NCBI RefSeq assembly: GCF_048128805.1
Contig: NC_136020.1
Span: forward strand, 6,655,653 to 6,719,652
DNA from: Centroberyx gerrardi
Lineage: Eukaryota; Chordata; Actinopteri; Beryciformes; Berycidae
Direction of reading: 5' to 3'
DNA length: 64,000 bases
A model generated the notes under the pieces. That model had not been told where the DNA came from, searched no databases, and saw only the letters and a list, made by a program, of their open reading frames with translations. Shown here in pieces: positions 37,824 to 47,819 of the stretch. Numbering within the stretch: position 1 is the first letter of the stretch; each line of letters starts with the position of its first letter. A program made the translations under genes and the position numbers.

Positions 37824-39928
37824 CATTGGAACCCACTTCATTAACATGTAGCATGGCAACCTGTGCTGAGGTTCACCTGCTCCCTCTGCCTCTCTCTGTG
37901 TAAACGGACAAAGCGAGGGCTGATGCCTGTGCTAATATGTTGACAGTGGGGAAAAGGTGAGATTGATAAAAGGACGGAGGTTAATGTGTTTCGCTCGTCT
38001 CCCGGGTGACTCACACTGGTTGCCATGGAGACTGATGAGAGAAGGGGGACAGGGGATAAAAATTCAGCGCCACGGCAGCCCATCCTATGAGTCAGGAGAC
38101 TGTAGGCAGAGTTGGGCTGTGGATTTTAGGACACCGAGGTTCGACCGATATGGGTTTTTGAAGGCAGATGCCGATACTTTTGGATTGAAGCTGCTGATAG
38201 CCGAAGAAATTTCATTTGACCATTTTCATGCCAAAAACCTCTGAAAAAATTCCCTACATTTCATGGATTCAGTTTTTACCCCAGAACTTGTCAGGGTGGA
38301 AAAGCCTCTGAAACAGCATTTAGACCATCATGGGACACTAAAACTCTCCACTGAAACTCAGACTAACAACATCCATAGGTGGGTTAGTGCCTTCTTAAAG
38401 CAGGGTGAGGCATACATCAGTCTTACCCCAGCAGACACACACCTAGAGCTGTGGAACTAAATACCTGTCCTGTCCTGCTGGTTAGGTGTAAAGTGTCAGC
38501 GTTTCAAACATTTCAGGAAGTGGATGTCTTCCAAATATGTAAAATTTTGGCATTGGTCGTCTTGTCTTATCCAGATCGTTAAAAAATGCTCTATCACTGC
38601 CAACTAAACAGCAATTTTTGCTTACATTTTGAACTGAAACTGAATTGCCTATATTACTCTTTCTTTATAAATTTACACTGTCCATCAACAGCCATGTATC
38701 CTAACAAACTGTCCTCGAGCAAAACACTAAACCTTGTAAGTTGCTCTGGATGAAACCATCATCTAAATGCTTAAATGGTAAAACTGATAAGTCTATTATT
38801 TTTGTGGGTGTTGTTGATTTAATATTGAACTGTGTAACTATCTACACTGTAAGAGATGACAGTGGTGACAGTGATGAGAACAGTTGCTCTTATACATCCC
38901 ATAATAATCGGATAATTTCGTGTGAATGAAATGACAGTGAAATCAACCTATTCCTGATGTTACTGTGCGACTCCCTGGAAGCCCTTCAGGGGCCCCTGGA
39001 GGTCCCCGAACCCCCAGTTTGACAACCGTCGCTGTAAGACGATCATAGGCTACAGCCTGTGTGATGATGCAAGCTTGCTTTCGGGGTGATTCGAGGACTG
39101 GGTTATGTGGGATTCCCACAGCGGCGGCATCCCACGGCTGCATCCACAGTGAGCTGTTTTTATTCTCCGCGGGAGGGGGGGCCGGGAAGGGGGGGGGGGG
39201 GGGACAGGACAGGACAGGACAGCCCCCGCTCTCCCTCGCTTCCACCTCGACGGTAATCCTATAGCCCGACCGGCCCCGGCAGGAGGCTGCACATGAGGAG
39301 CGATGGAGGCCAAAGCAGCCAGCAGACGGGACGGGATGAGATCTCGTTATGGAGCCGTTGCTGTGCGATGTTTAGTCAACACGCCTCGCGTTTAAGCCGA
39401 TCAAGAGCGCGGAGGGGATCGTGCAGACCATAGATCCAGACACTGCTGTACCAATATAACACATGCAGTGGCTTCAGACCACTTGTCCTAATAAGTGGCG
39501 TTTATTATGGATTATATAAGGCTATCACTGCATTCTTCATCGTGAGAAACACAGAATTGGCTTGTAACAGCCTCTTGCATCTAATATGGTGGTTTATTTG
39601 CATGCATGAGCATTTTATTGACTTGAGTGCTGCCATAAAATAGCAGGCGATAAAAAACAGTAATATTTGGATATGGGTAATAAACAGTGCTATTAGGACA
39701 TTGATCCTGCAGTTAGGATATTAATAGTACTAATATAGTTTCAGGATGCTGCTAATATAAAGCAGCATTAGGATGTAGATGATAATAATAATAAACAGTG
39801 TGGTGTTAAGACAGCGCACTCACCTCATCGCACGGCCGCAGGTCTCTGTCGGCGGACGCGGATCGGTGAACGGTGATGAGGAATAAAACGCAGCGGGGGA
39901 ACCAGGACCCGAGCAGCTGTTCCCGCAT
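24503..39928 (-). CDS. elapor2: Endosome-lysosome associated apoptosis/autophagy regulator family member 2 (KIAA1324L/EIG121L), complete
   Basis: Single-pass membrane protein; the family is linked to endosomes and lysosomes, and the frog protein to BMP signalling. Twenty-two coding exons (5' to 3'): 39824-39928, 36274-36394, 35980-36169, 35524-35671, 34806-34895, 34608-34713, 33811-33960, 33579-33667, 32250-32430, 31891-32019, 31700-31790, 31243-31345, 30727-30864, 30035-30307, 28342-28515, 28023-28212, 27785-27881, 27604-27705, 26596-26722, 26239-26417, 25328-25490, 24503-24571. Phases agree throughout; total 1004 aa against about 1029 in human. It has a signal peptide (1-25), cysteine-rich repeats ([36 protein letters not shown]), a membrane span at about 899-922 and a tail with [19 protein letters not shown] and [15 protein letters not shown] match ELAPOR2 rather than ELAPOR1. 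The last 6 residues (ERWVWG) differ from the recalled human end. Many introns start or end in dinucleotide repeats. Confidence 0.95.
24794..25316 (+). mobile_element. tRNA-headed SINE split by a hAT element
   Basis: The SINE head GGGGCGACAGTAGCCTAGAG (24794-24813) continues after the insertion with GGTTCGAGAAGCAGGCTTGT from 25110. It has an A-box-like TAGCCTAGAGG and a B-box-like GTTTGAACCCC, and a 3' end ATAAACAAAGGTTAAATTAA typical of fish tRNA-SINEs. About 225 bp without the insert. It runs antisense to ELAPOR2 and its tail stops about 10 bases from the exon 21 donor. Confidence 0.65.
24814..25103. mobile_element. hAT-type MITE with 8-bp target duplication
   Basis: The 290-bp element has perfect 13-bp terminal inverted repeats CAGTGGTTCTCAA and TTGAGAACCACTG. 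It is flanked by the exact 8-bp duplication GCCTAGAG at 24806-24813 and 25104-25111. An 8-bp duplication plus CAG-start ends are hAT marks. It has no ORF. Confidence 0.88.
25612..25858. repeat. GTTAGACC-type dispersed repeat, copy in ELAPOR2 intron 20
   Basis: It shares CTGATATGGACTTTTGAAGG, TTTTGGATTGAA and TTTGACCATTTTCATGCCAA with copies at 35.0, 38.1, 40.4, 52.4 and 59.8 kb. Complete copies end in inverted GTTAGACC. The class is not recognised. Confidence 0.5.
25893..26110. mobile_element. Tc1/mariner-like relic
   Basis: CAGTGAATATCAGAAGTCTA followed by CACATTTCAAATCTAG resembles the ends of fish Tc1-like non-autonomous elements. A second copy with TCTGACAATGTATTAAAAA and AACTAAAACACCT is at 33.25 kb. 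Confidence 0.4.
26424..26465. repeat. (GA)n microsatellite forming the exon 20 pyrimidine tract
   Basis: GA repeats on the plus strand are CT repeats in the ELAPOR2 transcript, ending in CTCTCTCCAG at the exon 20 acceptor. The repeat supplies the whole pyrimidine tract. Confidence 0.85.
26895..27582 (+). mobile_element. AT-rich LINE 3' region in ELAPOR2 intron 18
   Basis: The segment ends GCTGCAATGACTCAAGTTCC, then CCATAGGGATCATTAAAATG and a simple tail at about 27500, a non-LTR retrotransposon ending. The upstream part is AT-rich and similar in wording to the copies at 30.4 and 44.7 kb. The left limit is uncertain. Confidence 0.4.
28905..29470 (+). mobile_element. L1-clade LINE ORF2 C-terminal fragment
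   Basis: Bases 28952-29002 encode [17 protein letters not shown], and 29388-29441 encode [18 protein letters not shown], the zinc-knuckle-like C-terminal motif of fish L1/Tx1-type reverse transcriptases. The frame is broken between them. It lies in ELAPOR2 intron 14 in antisense. A perfect 18-bp fold-back has formed inside it. Confidence 0.7.
28999..29037. repeat. Perfect 18-bp hairpin with a 3-base loop
   Basis: GTGTGAGCCATCACATTT (28999-29016), loop TAC, then AAATGTGATGGCTCACAC (29020-29037). It interrupts the LINE frame straight after HIQK. This is the form left by a template switch during replication. Confidence 0.9.
30340..30625 (+). mobile_element. LINE 3' region, copy in ELAPOR2 intron 13
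   Basis: It contains TTACTTTGCACACCCTCATAAT, CTGTATCCTATTATTATTTA and then CTGCAACATCCCAATTTCCC with a short repeat tail TATCTTATCTTGTG. The same order of motifs recurs at 44.62-44.87 kb. Confidence 0.5.
30663..30718. repeat. (GT)28 microsatellite beside ELAPOR2 exon 13
   Basis: A 56-base pure GT tract (CA in the transcript) begins 8 bases after the exon 13 donor. Confidence 0.95.
31348..31388. repeat. (CA)n microsatellite at the ELAPOR2 exon 12 acceptor
   Basis: In the transcript this is a GU repeat running straight into the CAG acceptor at 31346-31348. There is no ordinary pyrimidine tract between. Confidence 0.9.
32027..32069. repeat. (CA)n microsatellite at the ELAPOR2 exon 10 acceptor
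   Basis: A GU repeat in the transcript, followed by GTATACCAG and then exon 10. Confidence 0.9.
32457..33140. mobile_element. MITE of the TACTCAAGTAAAAGTA family
   Basis: CAGGGGCGGAAAGAGAAAAC at the left is followed by AGGTACTCAAGTAGAATTGC. The right part has AAGTACAAGTACACAAAAAA and AACAAGAGTAATTGGAATTC in inverted sense, with inner CTTAAGTAAAAGTAAAATGT. This is a widespread teleost non-autonomous DNA transposon type. Ends are approximate and no duplication was identified. Confidence 0.55.
33250..33470. mobile_element. Tc1/mariner-like relic, second copy
   Basis: It shares TCTGACAATGTATTAAAAA, AACTAAAACACCT and a TCAGACTTT...TTTCATTTGGAT segment with the copy at 25.9 kb, and ends in AGCTTCGATAACAAC. 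It is fossil, without ORF. Confidence 0.4.
34121..34215. repeat. 26-bp minisatellite, about 3.7 units
   Basis: The units start CTTGCATCATAACATGCATC and repeat exactly at 34121, 34147, 34173 and 34199. It lies in ELAPOR2 intron 6. Confidence 0.95.
35031..35470. repeat. GTTAGACC-type dispersed repeat, copy in ELAPOR2 intron 4
   Basis: It opens with CGACTGATATGGATACTGAT, contains GGTGGAAAAGCCTCTGAAAC and CACTAAAACTCTCCACTGAA shared with 38.1 kb, and closes with CATCAGTCTAACCTTA, the inverted end. Confidence 0.55.
37539..37625. repeat. (GA)n microsatellite, about 87 bp
   Basis: Nearly pure GA repeats with a few GGGA interruptions at the edges. Confidence 0.95.
38140..38430. repeat. GTTAGACC-type dispersed repeat, copy in ELAPOR2 intron 1
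   Basis: GTTCGACCGATATGGGTTTT at the left end, then TTTTGGATTGAAGCTGCTGA, GGTGGAAAAGCCTCTGAAAC and CACTAAAACTCTCCACTGAA. The match to the 35.0 kb copy is close. Confidence 0.6.
38945..39035 (-). mobile_element. hAT-like transposon end
   Basis: Read on the minus strand it begins CAGCGACGGTTGTCAAACTG and continues with GGGGACCTCC, the same type of end as at 41.4 and 47.4 kb. The rest is missing or not recognisable. Confidence 0.45.
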
Positions 39929-40031
39929 CCTCAGCTCGTGTCACAAGCAGCCGGCCGGAGCTCTCAGAGGGCAAAAGCATGTAAAGGCTGCGCGGTGAAG
40001 ATTTGGTTATGGTGCACCTGTCATTGATGCG

Positions 40032-40138
<107 letters not shown>

Positions 40139-41426
40139 TCCACCCACACCAGTGTCAAGCCACATAGAATTAAAGATGATATTTCCGGTCACGTTTTTCT
40201 AAATAAAACCCCTATTAATGAATATGTGTGGCAACATTTTACCAAAGTGAAAATGAAGAATACATAGCCGTCATTTGGGTAAGGTCGCACAATACAACCC
40301 AAGAAACACCATGAACCATAGTGAATATAGCTTATGTTTTTAGCATCTATTTCACAGCTATACTAGTCACTCTATTTTTACTTTACTTTTCCATACTTGC
40401 TTTTGATATGTTTTTGTTATGTACCTACAATCGAATACTAAGATTAGATTGATATGGATTTTTGAATCATAATATCAATGGTGATATTTTTGGAATGAGG
40501 CTGCTATCTGATATTTTGTGCCAATATTCAATATCTTACATAATCTTATATAATATCTAGAAAAAAGAATTAGCCTACTTAGCCTAAATAAATTTTTTTT
40601 TTCTAAAATTGACATTTTACGCTTTTATCTTATATATCTTATATAATCGTAGCTCGTAGGCCTATATAATATCTAGAAAATGTTGGATTACTTTTTCTAC
40701 AATTGACAAATTCTACGCTTTTATTTCGAAGGCAAAATCGCCCTACTTCCTGCCTTACTCTGGTTCATTCTCGTTAGCTTCACTTAGCTCAGCGCTAAAC
40801 CCTCAGACAGTGACGTCACCAGTCTGCTAACACACGTTATCTTGATTGACAGCTAGAGATGGACAACATGCCTGCTGGCACCTGAGCTTATTATAGACCT
40901 GTGCTGCTGGTGGAGTTTGGGCCTGAACATGCCGCTGAAAGAGACAGGCTCAGCTAAAGAGAAGAAGAGGTAAAAGAGCATCATGATGTGACAGCCCCCG
41001 AAATTTAGCATCACATTTAGCATCAGTACAAATGTAGAAAAATGTACAAGGGCGTTAATTCAGTAAACCCTAAGATATGGAACAAGTCCTTGCATCTCAT
41101 ATCATTTGCCACCAAAACTGCCAAATGATTAATGATTACTGACAAGCTATTATTATTAATTGTTTAGTTTGATACATTATTAGACATAGGTCACCAAGCT
41201 ATCATCTTACAGGGAACATTGGTCCTGAATGCTCCCTTGTTTTTTTTTTTTCATAGATTTGACTTCCAAACAGATTTCTGGAGATTTTTTACTTGACCTT
41301 TATTCTCCATATACTAATAAAAACTACAAGATCAAATTCGGATTTGCTTAGCCTGAGTTATGCCAAGAAAACATTAGTCTACCAGCCTTGCCAATTATAA
41401 CATAGCAGGAATAACAGCACTGCACA

Positions 41427-41757
41427 GCTGGACTCATAGTGGTTCCCAAACTGCGGTCCAGGGACCCACAAAGGTCCTTGGGGGGGTTTCACTGACTGAG
41501 TCCCCAGCAAAATGAGGATCAGTTAAATGTCACTATTATTTAATTAACTAGAACACAACATGAGGAGAGAATGCATTCTGCCACTGTTCTGATCAGAGCT
41601 TTCCCTCTCTCCAGTGTTATCTCTCCACATAGACAGACAATAATAGTCTCAGATGGGGGTCGCTGGGATGAAAACTTTCTCAAATGTGTGTCTGTGGTCT
41701 AAATCTAGGCTACTTGGAGGTCCTTGCTGTGAAAAAGTGGTAAGTCCTGGCCTGCAG
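41427..41757. mobile_element. hAT-like non-autonomous DNA transposon relic
   Basis: AGTGGTTCCCAAACTGCGGT at the left, CCCCAGCAAAATGAGGATCA inside and GTGAAAAAGTGGTAAGTCCT at the right match the 7.3 and 47.4 kb copies. The ends are worn. Confidence 0.55.
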
Positions 41758-41880
41758 TGCTGTGAACATCAGATTCAAAGCCTATTAACTATCCTAATTA
41801 TTATGAAATCACATGCTTTGCCCTGTGGGTGAGAATATGTCAAAGAAGGTCTTTTAAAAGGACTGCAGCAACACAACACA

Positions 41881-41918
<38 letters not shown>

Positions 41919-42539
41919 ACAGGCCAACTCATGTCAGCTATGTTGACAAAGGGCACTCTGTGTCCTTCAGGAACACAGATCAGTTATCTGGAACTGCATT
42001 TCCTCCATGAGTCATATTTCCATGGCGGCTGCAGGGGGAAGAATGCAGAAATGCTATATGAAACAACAAACTTCCCCCCGCTGCCTATAAATCTGCTGAT
42101 TCACTTCATTCTCTGGTACCTCAGTGCAAAATAGATGAGGTGCCAGATCAGACCTGCAATCAAAGCAGGCCAACTGAGACACACTGTGGTAATTATGACT
42201 TGACATTTTCTATGTAAGCTATATGCTAGTAAACATAGCCTATTGTAAATCAACTTTGCTGCAGACTAAGTTTTTCATTTTTTGTTTGAAATGACATTTA
42301 AAGCAAGTGTAGGATTTAAAGCAGAACAAAATCTTAGGATAGCAATATCTCCCATTGGATAGCAGTGATGGATGATAATATTGATCAATATGTGTATCAT
42401 CAACCTATTTCAGATCAAATTTCAAGTTGAAGACAATTTATATTAACTGCCCCGTGCAGATCTCTGTTGTGGCTTTCCCATTCTTTGGCTGTGACCAAAA
42501 TAATGCATCATGATCTCTGAGATGGCTGCATATTACTAA

Positions 42540-43091
42540 AACTCAGACGAGGAGCTAGTCGTTTCTTTACCGGCAGATGGCAGCAGCGTGCAGGCGCGCT
42601 ACAGAAATACTTTCACGAAGAAGAATAAAACCCGGAAATGACGCCTGTTCCAGAATCAAAACAGTTGAAATTTGACAGCTCGGCATCACCCTGCAAAAAC
42701 ACTTGCACACGGCTCCGAAAATGCAATGGAAAATGCAACAATCAGTGTCAGGAATAATCGCCTCTATTTAGCCGAGATCTTTAGATACTGGAATGACGTT
42801 GTGGCAGACCGTTGAGGAATGCTAACCAGAGAAAAAGGGGTTATTTGGTCAGTTTAGCTAGTGCTAGCTGCAGCAGCTCCTTTTCTAGCCAGCTAGCTTT
42901 CCCGGCTGAAGAAACTTCTTCCATGCTGATCTATGGGCTGAACATTACCATATATAGGCCGGCCACAGACCTCCCTCGCCGGTGAAATGTAAACTGACTG
43001 GCTCATAAGGTTGGAAGAGGGCGAGCAACAACAAATCGCTAGTCGTGTAAGCTAAGCGCAAAGCCCGAAAACAAACACTAGCACGCCAAAC
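42540..43091 (+). promoter_or_regulatory. KLHL42 promoter and 5' UTR region
   Basis: It precedes the KLHL42 start codon and turns GC-richer toward the gene. It holds a CTCF-like CCGGCAGATGGCAG (42570-42583). No TATA box is visible. Confidence 0.4.
42570..42583 (+). promoter_or_regulatory. CTCF-like site upstream of KLHL42
   Basis: CCGGCAGATGGCAG fits the CTCF core consensus, about 510 bp before the start codon. It is a motif match only. Confidence 0.4.
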
Positions 43092-45645
43092 ATGTCATCT
43101 GACCAAATTATTGCAATCATCATGGATGACAAAACGTACGAGGTGAACAAGAAGAAGCTGATTGAGAAAAGCGACTATTTCCGTGCGCTGTACAGCTCCG
43201 GAATGAGAGAGTCCACCGAGGACTCGGTGCAACTGCAGGGGCTCAGCGTCCCGGGCCTGGAGCTGGTCCTGGAGTTCATCAACACGTCCAAAGTTCAGGT
43301 GGTCAACGAGACACTGGAGGACTTGATCGAGACGGCCTCCTTCCTACAGGTGACCTCCATCCTCAAGCTGCTCACGTCGGAGATCCGGCAGGAGAACTGT
43401 GTGGAGCTGTACAGCCTCTCCGAAGTGTACGGGACTCACGACCTGCGCCACGCCTGCCTCAAATACATGACCTGCTACTATCACCCCATGCTGAGGCGGC
43501 AGGAGTTCGGCAGCCTGGCGTCGGCAGTGCGAGACCAGGTGAGGGAGATGCGCATGAAAGGCACCGCCACACTGGTTGCCATTGGAGACTTCACCTGTCT
43601 GTCCCTGGACGTGCCCGACCAGGACGAGCCCTGGTCCATGCTGAGGTATGGGGAGATGGAGCAGCGCTGGAAGCCGCTCGCCAACAACCTGCCTCAGGAT
43701 ATGATCAACGTCAGAGGGTACGGCTCGGCTGTCCTGGACAACTACTTGTTCATCGTCGGCGGCTACAGGATGACGAGTCAGGAGATCTCTGCTGCTCACT
43801 GCTACAACCCCTGCAGGAATGAGTGGAACCAGGTGGCTCCGCTCAACCAGAAGAGGTAAGACTGGACCTGCACACTTCCTCTCACAAGGCAATAGAGTCA
43901 GGTTAAAGAGCATCAGTGGGTGGCTGCTGTCATACTCCACTCACTGTGTCTCCTCCATCAGGTCCAACTTCAAGCTGCTGGCAGTACAAGGGAAGCTGTA
44001 CGCAGTGGGAGGCCAGTGTCTGGGCACAGTGGAGTGTTACAGCCCGGAGCAAGACTGGTGGACCTGCGTCTCCTCCATGCCCGACCCGCTGGCCGAGTTC
44101 TCCGCCTGCGAATGCCAGGGCATGATCTACGTCATGGGCGGATACACTGCAAGAGGTTGGTATGGCTCAAATACCATCGAAATACTGTTTCTTTGTGACT
44201 AAAACTTTTTTAGCCTCTGAACCAAATGCACCTTTCATCATGGCATCCAAAGAGGACGGCCTGTGATGCATGTTTGATTTCATGCAGGGTGGAACTTCAA
44301 CAAATCCTGTGTATATTTGTTATATCCCACATCTCTGAATATGTTTTATGTGTGTCTGTGTTTTTGTGTGTCTGTCCTCCAAGATATCTTTGCAACCGTT
44401 CAATACAGAGTCCTGAAACAAACAAACACAAATTGCTCAGTAGGACCGTGGGACAAAAATAAATTCATGACCTTTCCCCAGCTGTCCTGTAGAGGGCCTA
44501 ACAGACACTGTAACGACATTGGCTATCACACAACTGGTCCTAACTCCACACGTTTGTCCAGTCATGATGAAGCATGATGGTGCATATTGAGTAGAGTTCT
44601 ACTGAGTTCTGCTGAGTATGCTCTACTGCTGTTATTTTGCACACCCTGTGTACATGCTGTAATTCATACATTTGGATACTTTAGATTCTTGTATTTCTGC
44701 TTCATAAATTCTAGTGTTGTAGTTGTCTGTTGTGTCACGTTTAATACCTCCTATTTGCTGTATTTTTATTTAGGCTATATCTTATTTTTCTTTGCTGTAT
44801 CCTGTTACTATTTGCTGCTACACTGACCCACTTTCTCCACAGGGAAGTTTCATTTTCTCATTTCTTAGATGTAAAGAACCTTGTTGACAAAGACCAAAAA
44901 ACTGACCAATAGGGGATGCCACAAAACACAGAAATGTAGCATTTCCTAATCTTTTCAACTGATTTTCAACTGAGGAAATTTGATGCACATGCTGGTGGAT
45001 AAAATATTGGTCAAGGTTTGTTTTTGATTGGTGCAGGTGTGTATGGCGTATAAAATGATCACGTATAACTTGATTTACAAGGGCTTCGGCATTGGTGGGT
45101 ACACAAGATGTGTGGACGTTTGTGAAAAAGAATAAAGAATCCTCATCACTCTTGCCAGTTATTTTGTTTAACATCCGATTTTTCTGTGCCTGACAGACAG
45201 GAACACAAGCGTCCTCCGCTACTGCCCCACCTCGGACACCTGGACCGTGTTTCGCTCCTGTTCGGCGCACGTCCGCAAGCAGCAAATGCTCTCGGTGGAG
45301 GACACCATCTACCTGGTGGGCGGGTACACGCACGAGCTGGAGCCGGGCCGCCGGCGGGCCAGCCAGACGGAGGACATGCTGACGGTGCAGTCCTACAACG
45401 TCGCCACGGGGGAGTGGCTCCAGCTGAAGGAGAACACGTCCAAGTCGGGCCTGAACCTGACGTGCACGCTGCACAACGACGGCATCTACATCATGAGCCG
45501 CGACGTCAGCCTGCCTACCAGCCTGGAGCACCGCGTCTTCCTCAAGTACAACATCTTCTCCGATGCCTGGGAGGCCTTCAGACGCTTCCCCGCTCTGGGC
45601 CAGAACATGCTGCTCTGCTCCCTGTACCTCCCCAACGTGTTATGA
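43092..45645 (+). CDS. klhl42: Kelch-like protein 42 (KLHDC5), complete
   Basis: KLHL42 is a BTB-kelch substrate adaptor for cullin-3 ubiquitin ligase; the human protein is reported to target katanin p60 and to be needed for normal mitosis. Coding exons are 43092-43855, 43962-44155 and 45197-45645, all GT-AG with matching phases, giving 468 aa. Residues 8-75 form the BTB (DDKTYEVNKKKLIEKSDYF, then RALYSSGMRE), residues about 100-160 the BACK region, and from 205 the kelch blades (VRGYGSAVLDNYLFIVGGYR, YAVGGQ, YVMGGY, YLVGGY). Phrases such as ENTSKSGLNLTC and SLEHRVFLKYNIFSD are highly specific to KLHL42. It is about 37 aa shorter than the human 505, mainly because the low-complexity loop after the BTB is absent. 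The 3' UTR starts with a strong G-rich tract and ends at AATAAA 46618. Confidence 0.97.
44620..44870 (+). mobile_element. LINE 3' region in KLHL42 intron 2
   Basis: GTTATTTTGCACACCCTGTG, CTGTATCCTGTTACTATTTG and CTGCTACACTGACCCACTTT follow in the same order as at 30.4 kb. The copies are clearly related, without coding sequence. Confidence 0.5.
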
Positions 45646-46617
45646 TCGGCGGGGCGGGGTGGGGGGGGGGGTTGGTGGGAAGGACATCAATGGACACTAA
45701 TGGAGATAGTTGGAGCCCATATAGCGTCAATATAGCTCAAAGTGTGGCTTGTTTATTCTCACAGAGGTTGGGGCTCTGTGGTATTAATGGGGAGCAGTGG
45801 TATTAGTATCCGGTTGCCAGGTTGAAAGCCTTGTGACCACTGTGCCTAGAGAAACACACTACATTATATATACTGCTATGGATGCAACTAAAAAAACTAC
45901 CAAGACAAGAATGACAGTGATGAACTGCTGGCCAGTAGAACCACAGCATCATAACAGCATGCTTTTCAAATCTATGGGTCACAATACATTCCTGATGTTT
46001 ACACTGCAAATATGGCATCTGCAAACATGTTTATCCATAGTTCACTACAAACCTTAAGAGCTGTTGCAATTATCTCAGAAACAAAACATATTTCTTGTCA
46101 ATAGCAGATAATAATGAAAAAATGGCTTTGGTTTTACACTGCCAGTTTTATGTGAATTAAGAAGTTGTTTATTGTGCGAAAGTGTCATTGGTTGAGATTT
46201 GAAATGACTCTGAGGGAGCTTGATGTGGACTTGCAAAGTCTTATTTTTCAAAGATATGCTAAGCAAAGCTTAAAACGCAATTCCATGAAATGGATAATGC
46301 ACATGTGCCTTCTCCAACCACAGTTCAGAATTTTATACAAAAAATAAAAAAAGCACAAAATGCAAGACTGTGTTACATTGCCAGCAACTGACCAAAACTG
46401 CTGTATTTTTTTTCACCGCTAAAGTAGAATTTTCATTAAGGTACTTTTCAGTTCATTGATTAAATAATTGGGGTGAAATAATGAATTTCTGAAACCCTCG
46501 AAGTTTTGGGTAACTATTATAATGATGAAACTTACCGTTTTCTCTTTTATTTAATGGATTTCAGCTTCTCTCTGCATTACTTGTTTGTTTTGACATCTTG
46601 GAAATTTGAGTCATGAC

Positions 46618-46623
46618 AATAAA
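46618..46623 (+). terminator. KLHL42 polyadenylation signal AATAAA
   Basis: A canonical signal 973 bp past the KLHL42 stop codon, followed by GU-rich bases (TATTGTTGCAATCCTG). It is close to the opposing signal at 46662. Confidence 0.75.
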
Positions 46624-46661
46624 GAAAATGTTCAGGGATCTATTGTTGCAATCCTGTTTTT

Positions 46662-46667
46662 TTTATT
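46662..46667 (-). terminator. Polyadenylation signal of the minus-strand gene at 46.8 kb
   Basis: TTTATT on plus is AATAAA on minus, about 130 bp after the stop codon of the opposing gene. Confidence 0.65.
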
Positions 46668-46797
46668 GGAAAACCGGATAACTAAAATGAAATAATCCAA
46701 ACAATGAATAGCTCTCCTGATCTATTTGCTTGGTGCATGGGGTTATGAACCTTAACATAGTAGAAAATGTTTATTATTAATGTTAATCATGCTCTTC

Positions 46798-47818
46798 CTA
46801 CACAAACCTACGCCTGTACATCCTGGTTGTTTGCTTTTTTGTGTCTCTGAGGTTCGTTCTCAAGGAGTCTTCGCGCAAGATGTCAACATCGACCGAGAAC
46901 ACGAGCTCTTCGTAACGTGTATAATCCGTGATGTTACATCTTCCCACAATATCCGCCTCATTGTCGGTCCACATGACCCGGGACATGGCCCTAGAGTATG
47001 CCTCTTCTCTATAGGTCACCGTGCTCCATTCCTTCCCGGGGAAGCTCGGTGTAAACGACCCATCGCAGACCAACCAGTCTGAGCTCTCCACATCGTGCTG
47101 AGGAGCCAGATGTGGGGGATCTCGCCCGGGCAGAACGTTGTAGTCGTCAGGCAGTCTATACACGCGCAGGCAGGACAGATGGAAGAGTTCAGGGCTGTAG
47201 GATTGCCCCGTGATCCTGTAGTAGAGGTCTGGGAGGCTGAGGGACGCACTCTGCAGGTTGTGAAAGGTCAGACATTTCTTCTCTGTGTTGGTAAGGCGCG
47301 CCGTCACCAGGTGTACGGGCAAATGCCGAGCCCTTTCCCCGTCTGTGGAACGAACAAAACAAGGAGTTCTACAATTGTGAATGGAAGCTCTTTAACTACT
47401 GTAGATCAGTGGTTCTCAAACTGGGGTCTGGGGACCTTTAGGGCCGCCTGCATGGTCCTAACCATGTTCTTTGACTCACCCATAGAGTTTACAGCTGGAT
47501 GGGAGGTCTATCTTGCAAGGCCACCTTGAGGTGGTTCCAGGGAGACCCCAGCAAAATGAGGACTAGCTAGTTTAATTTCATTCCCATTTAAGTCACTACA
47601 AATTATCCCAATGAGAGAAAGTCTAAAAATGACTGTTCTAATCACGGGTTGCACCCAACATACAGTGCAGACACTTCAATTCCTCAAATCCACCCATCCC
47701 TGCAGTATGATCAGTATTTTCACATATTTACCAGGATGGTTGATACCAGCATCACATGTCCCATAAAATGACATCCTCAGTACATATCTCTCTGTGTATG
47801 GCCGACACGCATCCATGT
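46798..47818 (-). CDS. Unrecognised two-exon gene, 209 aa as modelled
   Basis: I do not recognise this protein. The modelled coding parts are 47732-47816 (from ATG) and 46798-47342, joined through a GTAAAT donor and a TTCCACAG acceptor with matching phase. The first exon has a clear TTCAG acceptor at 47819, so at least one non-coding or further coding exon lies upstream. The ATG at 47814-47816 has a good context (G at -3, G at +4). The product begins MDACRPYTERYVLRMSFYGT and contains LPDLYYRITGQSY, YRLPDDYNVLPG and a basic end (TTRMYRRRFV). Six cysteines are spread along it; no signal peptide or membrane segment is seen in this model. The balanced codon use, intact 181-codon last exon, correct splice sites and own AATAAA make a real gene likely. 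It faces KLHL42 tail to tail. Confidence 0.7.
47407..47640. mobile_element. hAT-like non-autonomous DNA transposon relic
   Basis: CAGTGGTTCTCAAACTGGGG at the left is a full hAT-type end. CCCCAGCAAAATGAGGACTA and CACTACAAATTATCCCAATG inside match the copies at 1.3 and 41.4 kb. The right end was not found. It lies in the intron of the minus-strand gene. Confidence 0.6.
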
Positions 47819-47819
47819 C

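Larger units (their letters stand above)
36395..39823. other. ELAPOR2 intron 1
   Basis: A 3.4 kb intron with no exon evidence. It holds CA tracts at 36403-36425, 36530-36560 and 37774-37822, a GT tract at 37651-37675, an 87-bp GA tract at 37539-37625, a GTTAGACC-type repeat, an LINE-like AT-rich stretch near 37000-37140, a hAT-like end and a G run of about 15 bases near 39189. Confidence 0.7.

Noticed and set aside
43344-43940. A 198-aa frame antisense to KLHL42 exon 1
   Set aside because: It is the mirror of a GC-rich coding exon and has no recognisable product.
45186-45806. A 206-aa frame on the plus strand in another frame of KLHL42 exon 3
   Set aside because: Shadow of the true exon, rich in proline, arginine and alanine from GC-rich codons.
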